DNA of 64,000 nucleotides from Erysipelotrichia bacterium (lineage in GTDB: Bacteria > Bacillota_I > Bacilli_A > Erysipelotrichales > Erysipelotrichaceae): NCBI GenBank assembly GCA_012520255.1, contig JAAYOQ010000017.1, positions 62,001 through 126,000 of the forward strand, given 5' to 3'. This document shows, piece after piece, positions 1 through 9,111 of this stretch (position 1 is its first letter; each line of letters begins with the position of its first letter). Both the position numbers and the translations under genes were made by a program. Under the pieces are notes generated by a model. It was not told the origin of the DNA and did no database searches. It worked only from the letters and a program-made list of their open reading frames with translations.

Positions 1-149
1 TCGCATTTATTAGCGGTGCTTGTTGTGATATCACCACAAAATACATCTACATCGTATCCATTCTCTTTTGCAATCTTCTCAATATTCATTTTCAACATCA
101 TTGAAGATCCAACTCCAAAACCACAAACGGCTTGAATTTTAGGTTTCAT
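1..149 (-). CDS. PTS IIB component, ascorbate/SgaB type (3' end off window)
   Basis: Only the first 49 codons are in the window; the gene runs off the left edge. The start at 149 has an ideal ribosome site (GGGAGG, 155-160). The N-terminus reads AVCGFGVGSSM with Cys9 in the phosphocysteine position, the pattern of IIB proteins of the ascorbate (SgaB/UlaB) family, which pass phosphate from IIA to the sugar during uptake. The substrate cannot be told from this fragment; IIA and IIC should lie to the left. Confidence 0.75.
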   Translation of the reverse strand, partial: MKPKIQAVCGFGVGSSMMLKMNIEKIAKENGYDVDVFCGDITTSTANKC

Positions 150-448
150 ACTATCCTCCCTTCTTTTATTGATTTTAGATAGATATATTATCCAATTTAA
201 ATTGGATTATCCGATTTATTTAATATTATCTTTTAGATATCGTTCTATAAATTTTTGTTTATGATGTTAAATAAAACGTATGATACTTTTCAAGTGAAAT
301 CATATTTTTACTGATAAAATTATTCATCTATTCCTGCTTCTATTTTAATTATAGATTAAATAACCTGAAAATAAAATAAAAAGAATCATCTTTACATGAT
401 ATTTACAAAAAAATGTAAAACAATACAAGATTATAAAATGACTATTTT
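150..448. other. AT-rich intergenic region with an 18-bp palindrome
   Basis: About 300 bases with no convincing gene. A perfect 18-bp palindrome (ATCCAATTTAAATTGGAT, 190-207) lies about 40 bp upstream of the PTS gene start, next to a TAATAT-like -10 on the minus strand, where an operator would sit. A looser symmetric stretch around 281-303 (TTTTCA-AG-TGAAA core) may be another site. Both regulatory roles are inference. Confidence 0.4.
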
Positions 449-1111
449 TTAATAAGTTGTATTAAATAAATTTCTTTTTTCTTTAATAATTAAATATAGA
501 CAGATAATGATTAATACTGAAACTATAAGGATAGCACAGTTTTTAAAATAGGTTTCTGGTAATATCAGAATTATTTCATCATAACGGTAATCAAAGAGCC
601 AGTTGGTTTTACCAGGAAAGAAGATTAGATGAAATATCACAAAAGTACGACTGAAATCAGATAAACTGAATAACACAATAGTTAAAAAAATTGCCAATAA
701 GATAGCAGCGGCATAATAACTGTTGTTGTGATTGTTAAATCTGTAAGGGATAATATTTTTCTTTTTAAATATTTTTGGTGTAATTATAATGTTTGAAGCA
801 GAGAAAACTAAAAGCGATAAATCCAGAATAAACAGATGCTTGACATCGATAAAATGGTTCATACCATCAACTGAATATTTTAAATCTCCTGTTGAAAAAG
901 TGTTGGTTAATCCAAGGCAGAAATTCATCATTTCATCATAAGCAGTCTTTATTGTCTGATAATCATAACCGGTTTTGTTGACTAAGTCCAAGGTTTCTAT
1001 ATGCAGGTAATAAAATGGCCTGAATAAGACAGGAATGGAAATGGAAAAAGTGATGATAAATATAATTATCATAATAATCATATATATGGATAGAGTTTTA
1101 CTTCTTTTCAT
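449..1111 (-). CDS. TIGR01906/DUF1461-type integral membrane protein
   Basis: A 220-residue protein with about four membrane segments (near residues 9-28, 92-112, 134-152 and 191-210). The FHLIFFPGKTNWLF stretch followed by a LPETYF segment is characteristic of the DUF1461/TIGR01906 family. The biochemical role of the family is not established. It is divergent from pnp and not part of an obvious operon. Confidence 0.7.
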   Translation of the reverse strand: MKRSKTLSIYMIIMIIIFIITFSISIPVLFRPFYYLHIETLDLVNKTGYDYQTIKTAYDEMMNFCLGLTNTFSTGDLKYSVDGMNHFIDVKHLFILDLSLLVFSASNIIITPKIFKKKNIIPYRFNNHNNSYYAAAILLAIFLTIVLFSLSDFSRTFVIFHLIFFPGKTNWLFDYRYDEIILILPETYFKNCAILIVSVLIIICLYLIIKEKRNLFNTTY

Positions 1112-1156
1112 AAATATATTATAAACTAATATGGTATTAAAAAAATAATGAATTTA

Positions 1157-1165
1157 TGCTATTAT
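1157..1165 (+). promoter_or_regulatory. Extended -10 promoter of pnp
   Basis: TGC-TATTAT at 1157-1165 is an extended -10 element about 35 bp before the pnp start; the -35 region (TTAAAA near 1137) is weak. Predicted from sequence only. Confidence 0.45.
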
Positions 1166-1199
1166 TATATAGTTGATTAAAAGAGAGGTAAAAAAAGAA

Positions 1200-3410
1200 A
1201 TGGCTAAAGAAATATTTAGTATGGATTTCAACGGTAAAGAGATAACTGTTGAAACAGGGGAATTAGCCAAACAGGCACGTGGTGCTGTATTAGTTAGATA
1301 TGGAGATACGGTTATATTATCTACAGCATGCGCATCTAATGTCGCAAAAGATACAGATTTCTTCCCGTTGACGGTAAGTTTTGAAGAAAAACTGTATTCT
1401 GTTGGAAAAATTCCTGGGGGATTTTTAAGAAGAGAGGGTAGACCTAGCGAACACGCTACATTAACAGCGCGTTTGATTGATAGACCAATTAGACCACTAT
1501 TCGCTGAAGGTTTTAGAAATGAAGTTCAAGTAGTTAATACTGCTATGAGTTGTGATTATGATTATTCGCCAGAAATGGCAGCGATGTTAGGAGCATCACT
1601 AGCATTATCAATTTCTGATATTCCATTTGAAGGTCCAATAGCTGGTGTTATCGTAGGATATATTGATGGAGAGTTTGTCATCAATCCAACTGTTGAAGAA
1701 ACTGAAAAGAGTATTCTTTCATTAACCATGGCTGGGAAAAAAGACGCTATCATGATGGTTGAAGCCGGAGCAAAAGAAGTTAGTGAACAATTGATGGTTG
1801 ATGCTTTAGAGTTTGGACAAACCCATATTGCGAAATTATGTCAGTTCCAAGAAGAAATTATCGCTAAGGTGGGGAATGAAAAAATAGAAGTTGAACTATA
1901 TGAAGTTCCTGCTGATTTAAAACAAGAGGTTTATAATTATGTGGCAGATAGATTAAAAGCTGCAGTTTCAATTAAAGATAAATTGGAATGCTATCAGACA
2001 ATTGACGCCTTAACTGATGAAACAGTAAAATATTTTGATGAAAAAGAATATGAATCTGAAACAGTTAAAAATAAAACCATAAAAATGGTTAATGAAGTTT
2101 GTAATAATATTGTTGCCGATGAAGTAAGAAGATTAATTATTGAAGAAAAAGTACGACCTGATGGTAGAGGATTAAATGAAATCAGACCATTAGATGCTCA
2201 GATTGATATTTTACCAAGAGTGCATGGTTCGGGATTGTTTACCAGAGGACAAACTCAAGTATTATCTGCCACTACTTTAGGTGCTTTAGGTGATAATCAG
2301 ATTATCGATGACTTAACTGAAGTTGAAGAGAAACGTTTCATGCACCATTATAATTTTCCACCTTATTCGGTAGGTGAAACAGGAAGAATGGGTTCTCCAG
2401 GAAGAAGAGAAATCGGTCATGGCGCACTAGGAGAAAGAGCTCTTAAACATGTTCTTCCATCAGAAGAAGAATTCCCATATGCGATTAGAACTGTTGCGGA
2501 AGTATTAGAATCTAACGGTTCTTCTTCACAGGCTTCAATCTGTGCAGGTTCATTATCGTTAATGGCGGCAGGTGTTCCTATTAAAGCTCCAGTAGCTGGA
2601 ATTGCGATGGGACTAGTTGAAGATGGTAAAAATTATTCAATTTTAACTGATATACAAGGTATGGAAGATCACTTTGGTGATATGGACTTTAAAGTTGCTG
2701 GTACTAGAGATGGTATTACAGCCTTACAGATGGATATCAAGGTTCAAGGATTAAGTAGAGAAGTTCTAGCAGAGTCTATGGCTCAGGCAAAAGAAGCCAG
2801 GTTAAAGATTTTAGATGTAATGGACCAGACAATTGCTAAACCAAGAGAACATGTTTCTGAATATGCTTTAAAGATTTCAAGATTAGACATTCCAGTTGAT
2901 AAGATTAGAGATGTAATTGGCACTGGTGGAAAAACTATTAACCAGATTATTGATGCCAGTAATGGTACCAAGATCGATATTTCTGATGAAGGCAGGGTAT
3001 TAATTTATCATGCAGATCAGGAAAGCATTGATATTGCTGTAAAGATGATTGAGGAAATTACAAGAGTTGCTAAGGTTGGAGAAATTTTTGATGAAGCTGT
3101 AATCAACAGAATTGAATCATACGGTATCTTTGTTGAATTATTTCCTGGAACTGATGCTTTAGTTCATGTATCAGATTTAAGATGGGAAAGAGTTGATAAA
3201 CCATCAAGTCTGTATAAAATGGGGGATAAGGTTAAAGTAGTTGTAAAAGCAATCGATGAAAGTGGTAAAGTTAGTGCTTCAATTAAGGAATTGCTTGACA
3301 AACCAGAAAATTATAATGAACCAATAAGAGATTACTCTAAAAACAGGATATTTACTGGTAAAAGAGTGGTAAATAGAAAGAAAAGAGCAACTAAAAAAAA
3401 TGAAAAATAA
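1200..3410 (+). CDS. pnp: Polyribonucleotide nucleotidyltransferase (PNPase)
   Basis: A 736-residue phosphorolytic 3'-5' exoribonuclease of mRNA decay. Domains in order: RNase PH 1 (about 10-140), alpha-helical linker, RNase PH 2 (about 320-470), KH with GTGG loop near 570, and S1 from about 627. The start at 1200 is chosen over an upstream in-frame TTG at 1173 because AGAGAGGT lies about 10 nt before it and homologues start there. rpsO, which precedes pnp in B. subtilis, is not adjacent; pnp has its own promoter and is followed by a hairpin. Confidence 0.97.
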   Translation: MAKEIFSMDFNGKEITVETGELAKQARGAVLVRYGDTVILSTACASNVAKDTDFFPLTVSFEEKLYSVGKIPGGFLRREGRPSEHATLTARLIDRPIRPLFAEGFRNEVQVVNTAMSCDYDYSPEMAAMLGASLALSISDIPFEGPIAGVIVGYIDGEFVINPTVEETEKSILSLTMAGKKDAIMMVEAGAKEVSEQLMVDALEFGQTHIAKLCQFQEEIIAKVGNEKIEVELYEVPADLKQEVYNYVADRLKAAVSIKDKLECYQTIDALTDETVKYFDEKEYESETVKNKTIKMVNEVCNNIVADEVRRLIIEEKVRPDGRGLNEIRPLDAQIDILPRVHGSGLFTRGQTQVLSATTLGALGDNQIIDDLTEVEEKRFMHHYNFPPYSVGETGRMGSPGRREIGHGALGERALKHVLPSEEEFPYAIRTVAEVLESNGSSSQASICAGSLSLMAAGVPIKAPVAGIAMGLVEDGKNYSILTDIQGMEDHFGDMDFKVAGTRDGITALQMDIKVQGLSREVLAESMAQAKEARLKILDVMDQTIAKPREHVSEYALKISRLDIPVDKIRDVIGTGGKTINQIIDASNGTKIDISDEGRVLIYHADQESIDIAVKMIEEITRVAKVGEIFDEAVINRIESYGIFVELFPGTDALVHVSDLRWERVDKPSSLYKMGDKVKVVVKAIDESGKVSASIKELLDKPENYNEPIRDYSKNRIFTGKRVVNRKKRATKKNEK

Positions 3411-3416
3411 TAACTT

Positions 3417-3440
3417 AAGGGACTGAGGTTTCAGTCCTTT
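3417..3440 (+). terminator. Hairpin terminator after pnp
   Basis: GGACTGA (3420-3426) pairs with TCAGTCC (3431-3437) around a GGTT loop, extended by A-T pairs at the base. The U tract is short and interrupted (TTTAATTAATTT), so it may be leaky. Confidence 0.65.
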
Positions 3441-3558
3441 AATTAATTTGTTGAATAAACCTCGATTTTCTCTTAAAATATAGTTATAAATCTAGTTTGA
3501 AAAGCAGTTAGTTCTTTTTAAAAATATACTGGCTGAAGTATTTGTTGTAAACAAAATA

Positions 3559-3567
3559 TGATACAAT
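3559..3567 (+). promoter_or_regulatory. Extended -10 promoter of the trmB operon
   Basis: TGA-TACAAT, 18 bp before the trmB start; no good -35. The same TGATACAAT element precedes ezrA (25135-25143), which suggests a preferred promoter form in this genome. Confidence 0.5.
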
Positions 3568-3584
3568 AGTCTAGGTGATATTTT

Positions 3585-4235
3585 ATGAGGATGAGAAAAA
3601 AACCATGGGCTAAAGATATGATTAAAAAGAGAACAGATTGTGTCATCAGCAGTCCAGAAATTCTAAAAGGAAAGTGGCACAGTTTAGGTTTTGGTACAAT
3701 CGTGGTTGAAGTTGGTGCCGGTAAGGGTGATTACTGGATTGGAATGGGTGAGAAAAATCCTGATGAATTATGGATTGCAGTAGAAAAAAATATCGATGCT
3801 GCTGCTATGGCTCTAAAAAAGAGTCTTGCTTGCACCAAAGAAAATATGAAATTTATTGTTGATGATGCTAATCAGATTGATTTATGGTTTGAAGATGGGG
3901 AAGTAGATAGAATACATTTAAATTTTTCTGATCCCTGGCCTAAAAAAGCTCATACAAAAAGAAGATTAACCTATGGTACATTTTTAAAGCGATATGAAAA
4001 AATATTAAAAAAAGATGGATGTATTATTATGAAAACTGATAATGCCAGACTTTTTGAGTATTCATTAGTAACCTTTAGTGAAAATGAATGGTTATTAAAA
4101 GATGTTAGTGTTGATTTTAGAAGAGAAGTTCATGACGAAGATGTTATAACTGAATATGAAAATAACTTTATGCAGTTAGGACAGCCAATTTATCGTGCTA
4201 TTTTTCAAGTAAGTGGTGAAAAAAAAGATGAATAA
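3585..4235 (+). CDS. trmB: tRNA (guanine-N7-)-methyltransferase
   Basis: A 216-residue SAM-dependent enzyme expected to make m7G46 in tRNA. The SAM-binding loop reads VEVGAGKGDYW, and the family signature SDPWPKKAHTKRRL is present with its Asp, Trp and Lys residues. The RBS AGGTGAT precedes the ATG. The stop overlaps the following lipoprotein gene by 8 nt, so the two are co-transcribed. Confidence 0.95.
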   Translation: MRMRKKPWAKDMIKKRTDCVISSPEILKGKWHSLGFGTIVVEVGAGKGDYWIGMGEKNPDELWIAVEKNIDAAAMALKKSLACTKENMKFIVDDANQIDLWFEDGEVDRIHLNFSDPWPKKAHTKRRLTYGTFLKRYEKILKKDGCIIMKTDNARLFEYSLVTFSENEWLLKDVSVDFRREVHDEDVITEYENNFMQLGQPIYRAIFQVSGEKKDE

Positions 4236-5004
4236 AAAGATATTTATATCAGTATTAATTTTATTGACTTTATCAGGTTGTGTTTCTGACACAAAGACTT
4301 TTCATAATGAACTAAACAAAGCAATTAATAATGCTATCAGTGAATCAATTGAAGATTACAGTTACAATAACTGTACGAAAACATACTATTCATATTATTT
4401 ACCAAAAGGTATTGGTAAAGTAGATGGTGATGAAATTTCTAACAAGTTTAATATTGGTGGTAATATTGCTTCATTATCATTAGATGTAACGGCAATTGTT
4501 AATGACGCCGTTATTGTTAAAGAAGTTGATGCTTTAAGAGATATAGGCTCGATTAGTAATCCTTACTTTACTCGAAGTGGAAGATATATTAATAGCTCAA
4601 ATGAAATCAAATTATTTAGTTTGTCAATTTCAGAAACTAAAGATGGTTTCTTTATTCTGATTCAGACTTCGGAATTTATCTTTATATCTTTAGCTAATAA
4701 AGGCGGGTGTTCAAATACTGTTCATGATATGCTGGTACTGTTAAGAAGTTGTAAAGTTGAAAAGAAAAAATTAATTTTAGATTATGCCTCAGATACACTG
4801 GTATCATACACTACAAGCATTATTACTTTATTTGAAAGTGTTGTTCCAGAAACTGGTTATTTTGTTGATTATATGGATGACTGGAAAGATGATAAGACAT
4901 TTATTATAATAGATTTAGAACAACTGGATGCAGAAGAACCTGAAAGTGAAACAGGGGATGAAGAATCTGATTCAAATCAGAATAATTTAGAAGAGGGAGA
5001 ATAA
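4228..5004 (+). CDS. Putative lipoprotein of unknown function
   Basis: A 258-residue protein with a lipoprotein signal: MNKK, a hydrophobic stretch, then the lipobox LSGC with Cys near residue 18. The mature part has no recognised domain; the C-terminal 20 residues are strongly acidic. The start at 4228 gives the proper signal peptide, whereas an upstream GTG at 4213 would add a basic tail before it. It overlaps trmB and is 2 nt from the next gene, so it is in the same operon. Confidence 0.75.
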   Translation: MNKKIFISVLILLTLSGCVSDTKTFHNELNKAINNAISESIEDYSYNNCTKTYYSYYLPKGIGKVDGDEISNKFNIGGNIASLSLDVTAIVNDAVIVKEVDALRDIGSISNPYFTRSGRYINSSNEIKLFSLSISETKDGFFILIQTSEFIFISLANKGGCSNTVHDMLVLLRSCKVEKKKLILDYASDTLVSYTTSIITLFESVVPETGYFVDYMDDWKDDKTFIIIDLEQLDAEEPESETGDEESDSNQNNLEEGE

Positions 5005-5006
5005 CT

Positions 5007-5870
5007 ATGGCAGGATTTTTTAAAAAAATAAAAAATAAATTACAAAATTTCTTATTTGATGAAGTGGTAGTTGACGATGATGGCAATGAAAAAATTATCG
5101 AAAACAATATTGAAAAAAATGTTTCCTTAAGAATTGATGCTGTTGCTGATAACTATCCAAAAATTGAAGATACTTTAAAAGATGAAGAAGATTCAGATAA
5201 TCGAATTGAAACTCAACAGAAGATAGTTGAGCAACAATCTGAAAAAGAAGATGCTTTAAAAGTGAAAGAAATTAAGTCGGTAGAAAAGCTAACAAAAAAA
5301 CAATCAATGTTTGTTGACTTCAGCAGCAAAAAGAGTGATTCTTCAGAAAAAGAAGTTGATATTATTTCCGAAAAAGATAAATCATCATATATTCCTCGAA
5401 GAGTTATTTCACCAATCTTCGGTAGTGATAAAGATAGTTATGCCGTAACAATTAACAATTTGGAATACGATAGTGAAAAACCTAAAAGAAGTGTTATTGG
5501 AACTGTTTTTTCGCCAATCTTTGGTAGAGATAGAATTATAGAAGATGCTGTTGATGAAGTTGATGAAAAAATTGCCAATATGACAACAAGCGATTTCATC
5601 AGTGATGATATTCAGCCTGAAGAGAAAGAAGAAAAAATAACGAAAGAAGAAGAAGTTGAAGTAGCTAAACCTTTATACAGGAGATTAAAAGTTGAAGATA
5701 AATCTGTAGAAGAAACAGTAAAAACGCCGATAGAAAACACAACATTATTTGATGCTGAAAGAGTTAATAAGGCATTAAATGAAGCCAAAGTTGCTTTTGA
5801 TGAAATAGAAAAAGCTGCTAAACCACTGGAGAATACCTCGTCATATGAAAATATAAGTCTATTTGATTAA
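5007..5870 (+). CDS. Acidic, likely disordered protein with two SPIFG motifs
   Basis: A 287-residue protein rich in Glu, Asp and Lys, with no signal peptide or membrane span. An amphipathic N-terminus (FFKKIKNKLQNFLF) could touch membrane. Two copies of SPIFG occur at residues 135-139 and 169-173, each preceded by a basic RxVI element, in otherwise low-complexity sequence; LFD motifs recur near the C-terminus. Such spaced short motifs usually dock a partner protein. No function is recognised. The RBS is AGAGGGAG; it is the last gene of the trmB operon. Confidence 0.75.
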   Translation: MAGFFKKIKNKLQNFLFDEVVVDDDGNEKIIENNIEKNVSLRIDAVADNYPKIEDTLKDEEDSDNRIETQQKIVEQQSEKEDALKVKEIKSVEKLTKKQSMFVDFSSKKSDSSEKEVDIISEKDKSSYIPRRVISPIFGSDKDSYAVTINNLEYDSEKPKRSVIGTVFSPIFGRDRIIEDAVDEVDEKIANMTTSDFISDDIQPEEKEEKITKEEEVEVAKPLYRRLKVEDKSVEETVKTPIENTTLFDAERVNKALNEAKVAFDEIEKAAKPLENTSSYENISLFD

Positions 5871-5896
5871 AAACAGAAGCAATTAATTTACTTCTG
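5869..5896 (-). terminator. Terminator for cca (minus strand)
   Basis: Read on the minus strand, CAGAAG (5896-5891) pairs with CTTCTG (5879-5874) and is followed by TTTTTAAT. It lies downstream of the cca stop. Confidence 0.55.
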
Positions 5897-5922
5897 CTGA
5901 TTAGGTGATGTCTTTGATTATT

Positions 5923-5956
5923 AAACCAGGTCTAACAACATTATGACTTGGTTTTT
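5923..5956 (+). terminator. Terminator of the trmB operon
   Basis: AAACCAGGTC (5923-5932) pairs with GACTTGGTTT (5945-5954, one G-U) and runs into a short T tract. It lies between two converging genes and may act on both strands. Confidence 0.7.
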
Positions 5957-5968
5957 ATGTCGCTGAAT

Positions 5969-7180
5969 TTATTTTTTATTTTGTTGAGATTTTAAATAAT
6001 TGTATAAATCTTCTCTGGTGTTATTTAATTTATTTTTAATTACTAAAGATAAAAGATTTTTTAATTGAACAGCTATCTCTTTTCCATGAAAACCAAATTT
6101 TAGGATATCAGTACCATCAATCTCTAAATCTTTTAACTGATAGGGGAGTTTATTTTCTTCAATATATTTTATTGTTGAGAGAGATAAATCGTAATAGAAT
6201 TTATCAATATGCTCGACAAAGTATTGCATTTTTAAAAGTTTTACTAACATATCTTTTCCCATTTTATTCAAAGTAAAGCGAATAGTAATCCTATCCACCT
6301 CTATTGGATAATAATAGTGCTCAATTAGAAAAGATACTTCCTGGTAAGTTTTATTATCAACTTTAAATCTTTTTAAAATCTCATTATAGTTTTCAAGCGG
6401 TTTTAAAAGGATAGCTAAAATAATTGATTGATCTTCTTTTTCTTTAGCTAGATATTTTAAACTTTCAATGAATTTATATCTGGCAACATATCTTAGTTCA
6501 GGAATAAAAACTTCAAGAATTACTTTAAATTGGGCTAAGACTTCAGAAACATATTTTCCAGTTAGAGTTTTCATTAATTCAATATAAATTCTTTCATTGG
6601 CGATATTTAAAAGTAGATGTCTATTTTCAAACATGGCCTTTTTTGTTACTTCTTCGATTTTAAAGCCTAAGGTACTAGCAAATCTTATAGCTCTGAGGAT
6701 TCTTAAAGCATCTTCTTTAAAACGAATATAAGGATCGCCAACACATCTGATGATTTGATTTTTTAAATCTTCACAGCCATTGTGAAAATCAAGCAAACCA
6801 TCTTTATAATTGTAGGCTAAAGCATTGATTGTGAAATCTCTTCTGGCTAGATCATCTGCCAGATTAAAAGAAAATTTAACAGTTTCAGGTCGACGATAAT
6901 CAGTGTACTTGCCATCAATTCGATAGGTAGTTATTTCATAAGCTTTACCGTTTAATATCAGTGATAGGGTACCATGTTTTATTCCTGTTTCAATGATTTT
7001 AAAACCTTTAAAAATATCAATGATCTGATTTGGTGTTGCATCAGTATTGATATCAAAATCACTTGGAACGGAGTTTAAAAGAATGTCTCTTACACATCCT
7101 CCAACAATATTGGCTTCAAAACCATGATTATTTAATGTTTTGATTATATAGGCGACTTTATCATCCAATAGGTAATCCAT
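5969..7180 (-). CDS. cca: CCA tRNA nucleotidyltransferase / poly(A) polymerase family
   Basis: A class II nucleotidyltransferase expected to add or repair the 3' CCA of tRNA. Visible are VGGCVRD, the metal-binding DFDIN, RRDFTINA and EDALRILRAIRFA, with an N-terminal head and helical C-terminal body; 403 residues from ATG 7180. A longer start at 7207 is open, but ATG 7180 aligns with homologues and lies 6 nt after a TATAAT box, which suggests a leaderless message. Family members may be CCA-adding enzymes or poly(A) polymerases; the single copy here favours CCA addition. Confidence 0.9.
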   Translation of the reverse strand: MDYLLDDKVAYIIKTLNNHGFEANIVGGCVRDILLNSVPSDFDINTDATPNQIIDIFKGFKIIETGIKHGTLSLILNGKAYEITTYRIDGKYTDYRRPETVKFSFNLADDLARRDFTINALAYNYKDGLLDFHNGCEDLKNQIIRCVGDPYIRFKEDALRILRAIRFASTLGFKIEEVTKKAMFENRHLLLNIANERIYIELMKTLTGKYVSEVLAQFKVILEVFIPELRYVARYKFIESLKYLAKEKEDQSIILAILLKPLENYNEILKRFKVDNKTYQEVSFLIEHYYYPIEVDRITIRFTLNKMGKDMLVKLLKMQYFVEHIDKFYYDLSLSTIKYIEENKLPYQLKDLEIDGTDILKFGFHGKEIAVQLKNLLSLVIKNKLNNTREDLYNYLKSQQNKK

Positions 7181-7186
7181 ATCTAA

Positions 7187-7216
7187 ATTATATATGAAAT
7201 ATACCATTTATGTGAA
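7187..7216 (-). promoter_or_regulatory. cca promoter, probably giving a leaderless mRNA
   Basis: On the minus strand, TTCACA (7216-7211), an 18-bp spacer and TATAAT (7192-7187) place the transcription start at about 7180, the A of the ATG. No ribosome-binding site precedes either candidate start. Confidence 0.5.
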
Positions 7217-7220
7217 AAAA

Positions 7221-7232
7221 ACATTATAATGT
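7221..7232. promoter_or_regulatory. Palindrome carrying a -10 box on both strands (murC promoter)
   Basis: ACATTATAATGT is a perfect 12-bp palindrome that contains TATAAT on each strand. The plus copy (7225-7230) lies 29 nt before the murC ATG and is its likely -10; no clear -35 was found. Confidence 0.45.
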
Positions 7233-7253
7233 TAGAGAAAGAGGGTGTTATTT

Positions 7254-8627
7254 ATGAAAAAATACTTTAAAGAAGATCAAATCCTGTTTAGTGTTAAAAA
7301 AGTCCATATGATTGGAATCGGTGGAAGCGGTATGTGCCCTCTTGCGGAGATTTTACATTCGAAAGGGTATGAGATAACTGGTTCTGATAATAATGAATCA
7401 GATCCTTTAAAAATGGTTAGAAAGATAGCTGATGTATATTTGGGACATGATGCTAAGAATGTTGGTAATGCAGAACTTGTAATTTATTCAGCAGCGATTT
7501 CTAAAGACAATGTTGAACTTGTTGAAGCAATTAATAGAAATATTCCGATAATGGAAAGAAGTGCAGTGTTAGGAGCTTTAACAAGACTCTTTAATAATGT
7601 TGTTGGCGTAAGTGGAACTCATGGCAAGACAACAGTTACCAGTTTGATTACTCAGATATTAATTCAGGCTGATTTTAATCCAAATGCTGTTATAGGAGGA
7701 AAACTTCCCTTAATTGATCATTATGGTGTAACTGGTGATTCAGATATCTTTATAGTTGAATCTTGTGAGTTTGCAGATACCTTTTTAAGATTATCACCAG
7801 ATATTGCTGTCGTATTAAATATTGATAATGATCATATGGAATATTTTAAAACAATGGATAATATGATTTTGTCATACAGTAAATTTATCAGTATGGCTTC
7901 CAGGGCTTTTGTCAATGGTGATGATAAGCTGGTTTTAAAAGCGATTGAAAATGCTGATAATGAAATTATTACATTTGGTTTTAATAAGAGCAACGATTAC
8001 TATCCGATAAATATAATAAATGATGAAAACGGTTTTGATTTTGATATTTATTATAAAAACGAAATCCTGACTTCAATAACCAATCATATTCCAGGTAAAC
8101 ACAACATTTATAATGCCTTGGCAGCATTTAGTGTCTGTCATTATTTAGGAGTTCCTGTAGAAAGGATAGCTGATAGCATTGCTCAATTTACCGGAGCAGG
8201 AAGAAGATTTGAAAAAATTGGTGATTTCGGCTTTGTGTTATATGATGATTATGCTCATCATCCAACCGAAATAGAAACTACCTTAAAATCAGCTAAACAG
8301 TTAGGTTATAATCGAGTAATTGCTGTGTTTCAACCATTTACTTATTCAAGGACAAAAATGTTAAAAGATGAATTTATAAAAGCTTTATCAATTGCTGATG
8401 AAATAATTCTAACTCCAATTATGGGTTCTAGAGAGATTAACAACTACGACATTTATTCTGAAGATTTACAAAGGGAATTAGAAAATAGTATTATCATTAA
8501 TTCTTTTGAAGAAATTAAGGAATATATTTTTGAAAATTTTCATAAAGGTGATTTAGTAATAACTATGGGCTGTGGAGATATTTATAAGGTTTGTAGATTA
8601 ATAAGTGAAGATAACTTAGTGAAGTAA
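7254..8627 (+). CDS. murC: UDP-N-acetylmuramate--L-alanine ligase
   Basis: A 457-residue cytoplasmic ATP-dependent ligase that adds the first L-alanine of the peptidoglycan stem. The N-terminal Rossmann segment reads GIGGSGMCPLAE, the P-loop VSGTHGKTT, and the late YDDYAHHPTEI motif is intact; three Mur domains are complete. ATG 7254 follows AGAGGGTG, which is better than the GTG at 7245. In B. subtilis murC lies just before ytxGH-ccpA; here those genes are 10 kb away with an insertion between. Confidence 0.97.
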   Translation: MKKYFKEDQILFSVKKVHMIGIGGSGMCPLAEILHSKGYEITGSDNNESDPLKMVRKIADVYLGHDAKNVGNAELVIYSAAISKDNVELVEAINRNIPIMERSAVLGALTRLFNNVVGVSGTHGKTTVTSLITQILIQADFNPNAVIGGKLPLIDHYGVTGDSDIFIVESCEFADTFLRLSPDIAVVLNIDNDHMEYFKTMDNMILSYSKFISMASRAFVNGDDKLVLKAIENADNEIITFGFNKSNDYYPINIINDENGFDFDIYYKNEILTSITNHIPGKHNIYNALAAFSVCHYLGVPVERIADSIAQFTGAGRRFEKIGDFGFVLYDDYAHHPTEIETTLKSAKQLGYNRVIAVFQPFTYSRTKMLKDEFIKALSIADEIILTPIMGSREINNYDIYSEDLQRELENSIIINSFEEIKEYIFENFHKGDLVITMGCGDIYKVCRLISEDNLVK

Positions 8628-8628
8628 A

Positions 8629-8655
8629 AAAAAGAGAAGTAAAATTTCTCTTTTT
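8629..8655. terminator. Bidirectional terminator between murC and the zinc-ribbon gene
   Basis: AAAAAGAGAA (8629-8638) pairs with TTCTCTTTTT (8646-8655). Runs of A and T on both sides make it a good intrinsic terminator for both converging transcripts. Confidence 0.85.
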
Positions 8656-8658
8656 GGT

Positions 8659-9096
8659 TTATAGTCTTACTTCAAAATCAGTTTTACATTTAGGACACTT
8701 TACGGTGTGTTTTCCTTTAACGTTTTTTACTCTCAAGTTCTGTTTACAGTTGGGACAAACTCTAAAGCGATATTCTTTTCTTTCAACGAATTTTCTTTTT
8801 TGCAAATTAAACCAGCTTCTGAATTTTTTTGAATATTTTAGATAAAGCTGGTTTTCTCTATATCTGGCTTGATGATTTTTAGAAAATACACGATAAAAAT
8901 TATAGATTAAAATAGTTATTGTAACTAAATATAAAAATTTAACCCTGAAGAATATCTGAATAAATAACAAAATATAAATAATAACAGTCAAAAATCTATA
9001 TAGATGGTCAATGCCGTATCTGCCAGTTAATGCACTATGCATAAAGCTGGAAATTTTGCATTTAAGTTTATGCCATTGATATTTAAAATCATTCAT
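8659..9096 (-). CDS. Membrane protein with C-terminal zinc ribbon
   Basis: A 145-residue protein with two hydrophobic segments around residues 33-65, a basic helical linker, and a C-terminal zinc ribbon (CPNC ... CPKC, about 113-136) expected to be cytoplasmic. The start at 9096 has a strong AGGAGGAG. It is the last gene of a three-gene minus-strand operon after the J-domain gene. Function unknown; the context suggests work with the J-domain protein. Confidence 0.75.
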   Translation of the reverse strand: MNDFKYQWHKLKCKISSFMHSALTGRYGIDHLYRFLTVIIYILLFIQIFFRVKFLYLVTITILIYNFYRVFSKNHQARYRENQLYLKYSKKFRSWFNLQKRKFVERKEYRFRVCPNCKQNLRVKNVKGKHTVKCPKCKTDFEVRL

Positions 9097-9111
9097 TATA
9101 AACTCCTCCTA

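Noticed and set aside
1562-1753. Open frame on the minus strand inside pnp
   Set aside because: It lies wholly within a well-conserved gene, has no ribosome site and resembles no protein; the same holds for the minus-strand frames in ffh, topA, tsf, tyrS and the hydrogenase.
8654-8845. Small plus-strand frame opposite the zinc-ribbon gene
   Set aside because: It is the reverse of a gene with clear zinc ribbon and ribosome site, and starts inside a terminator.
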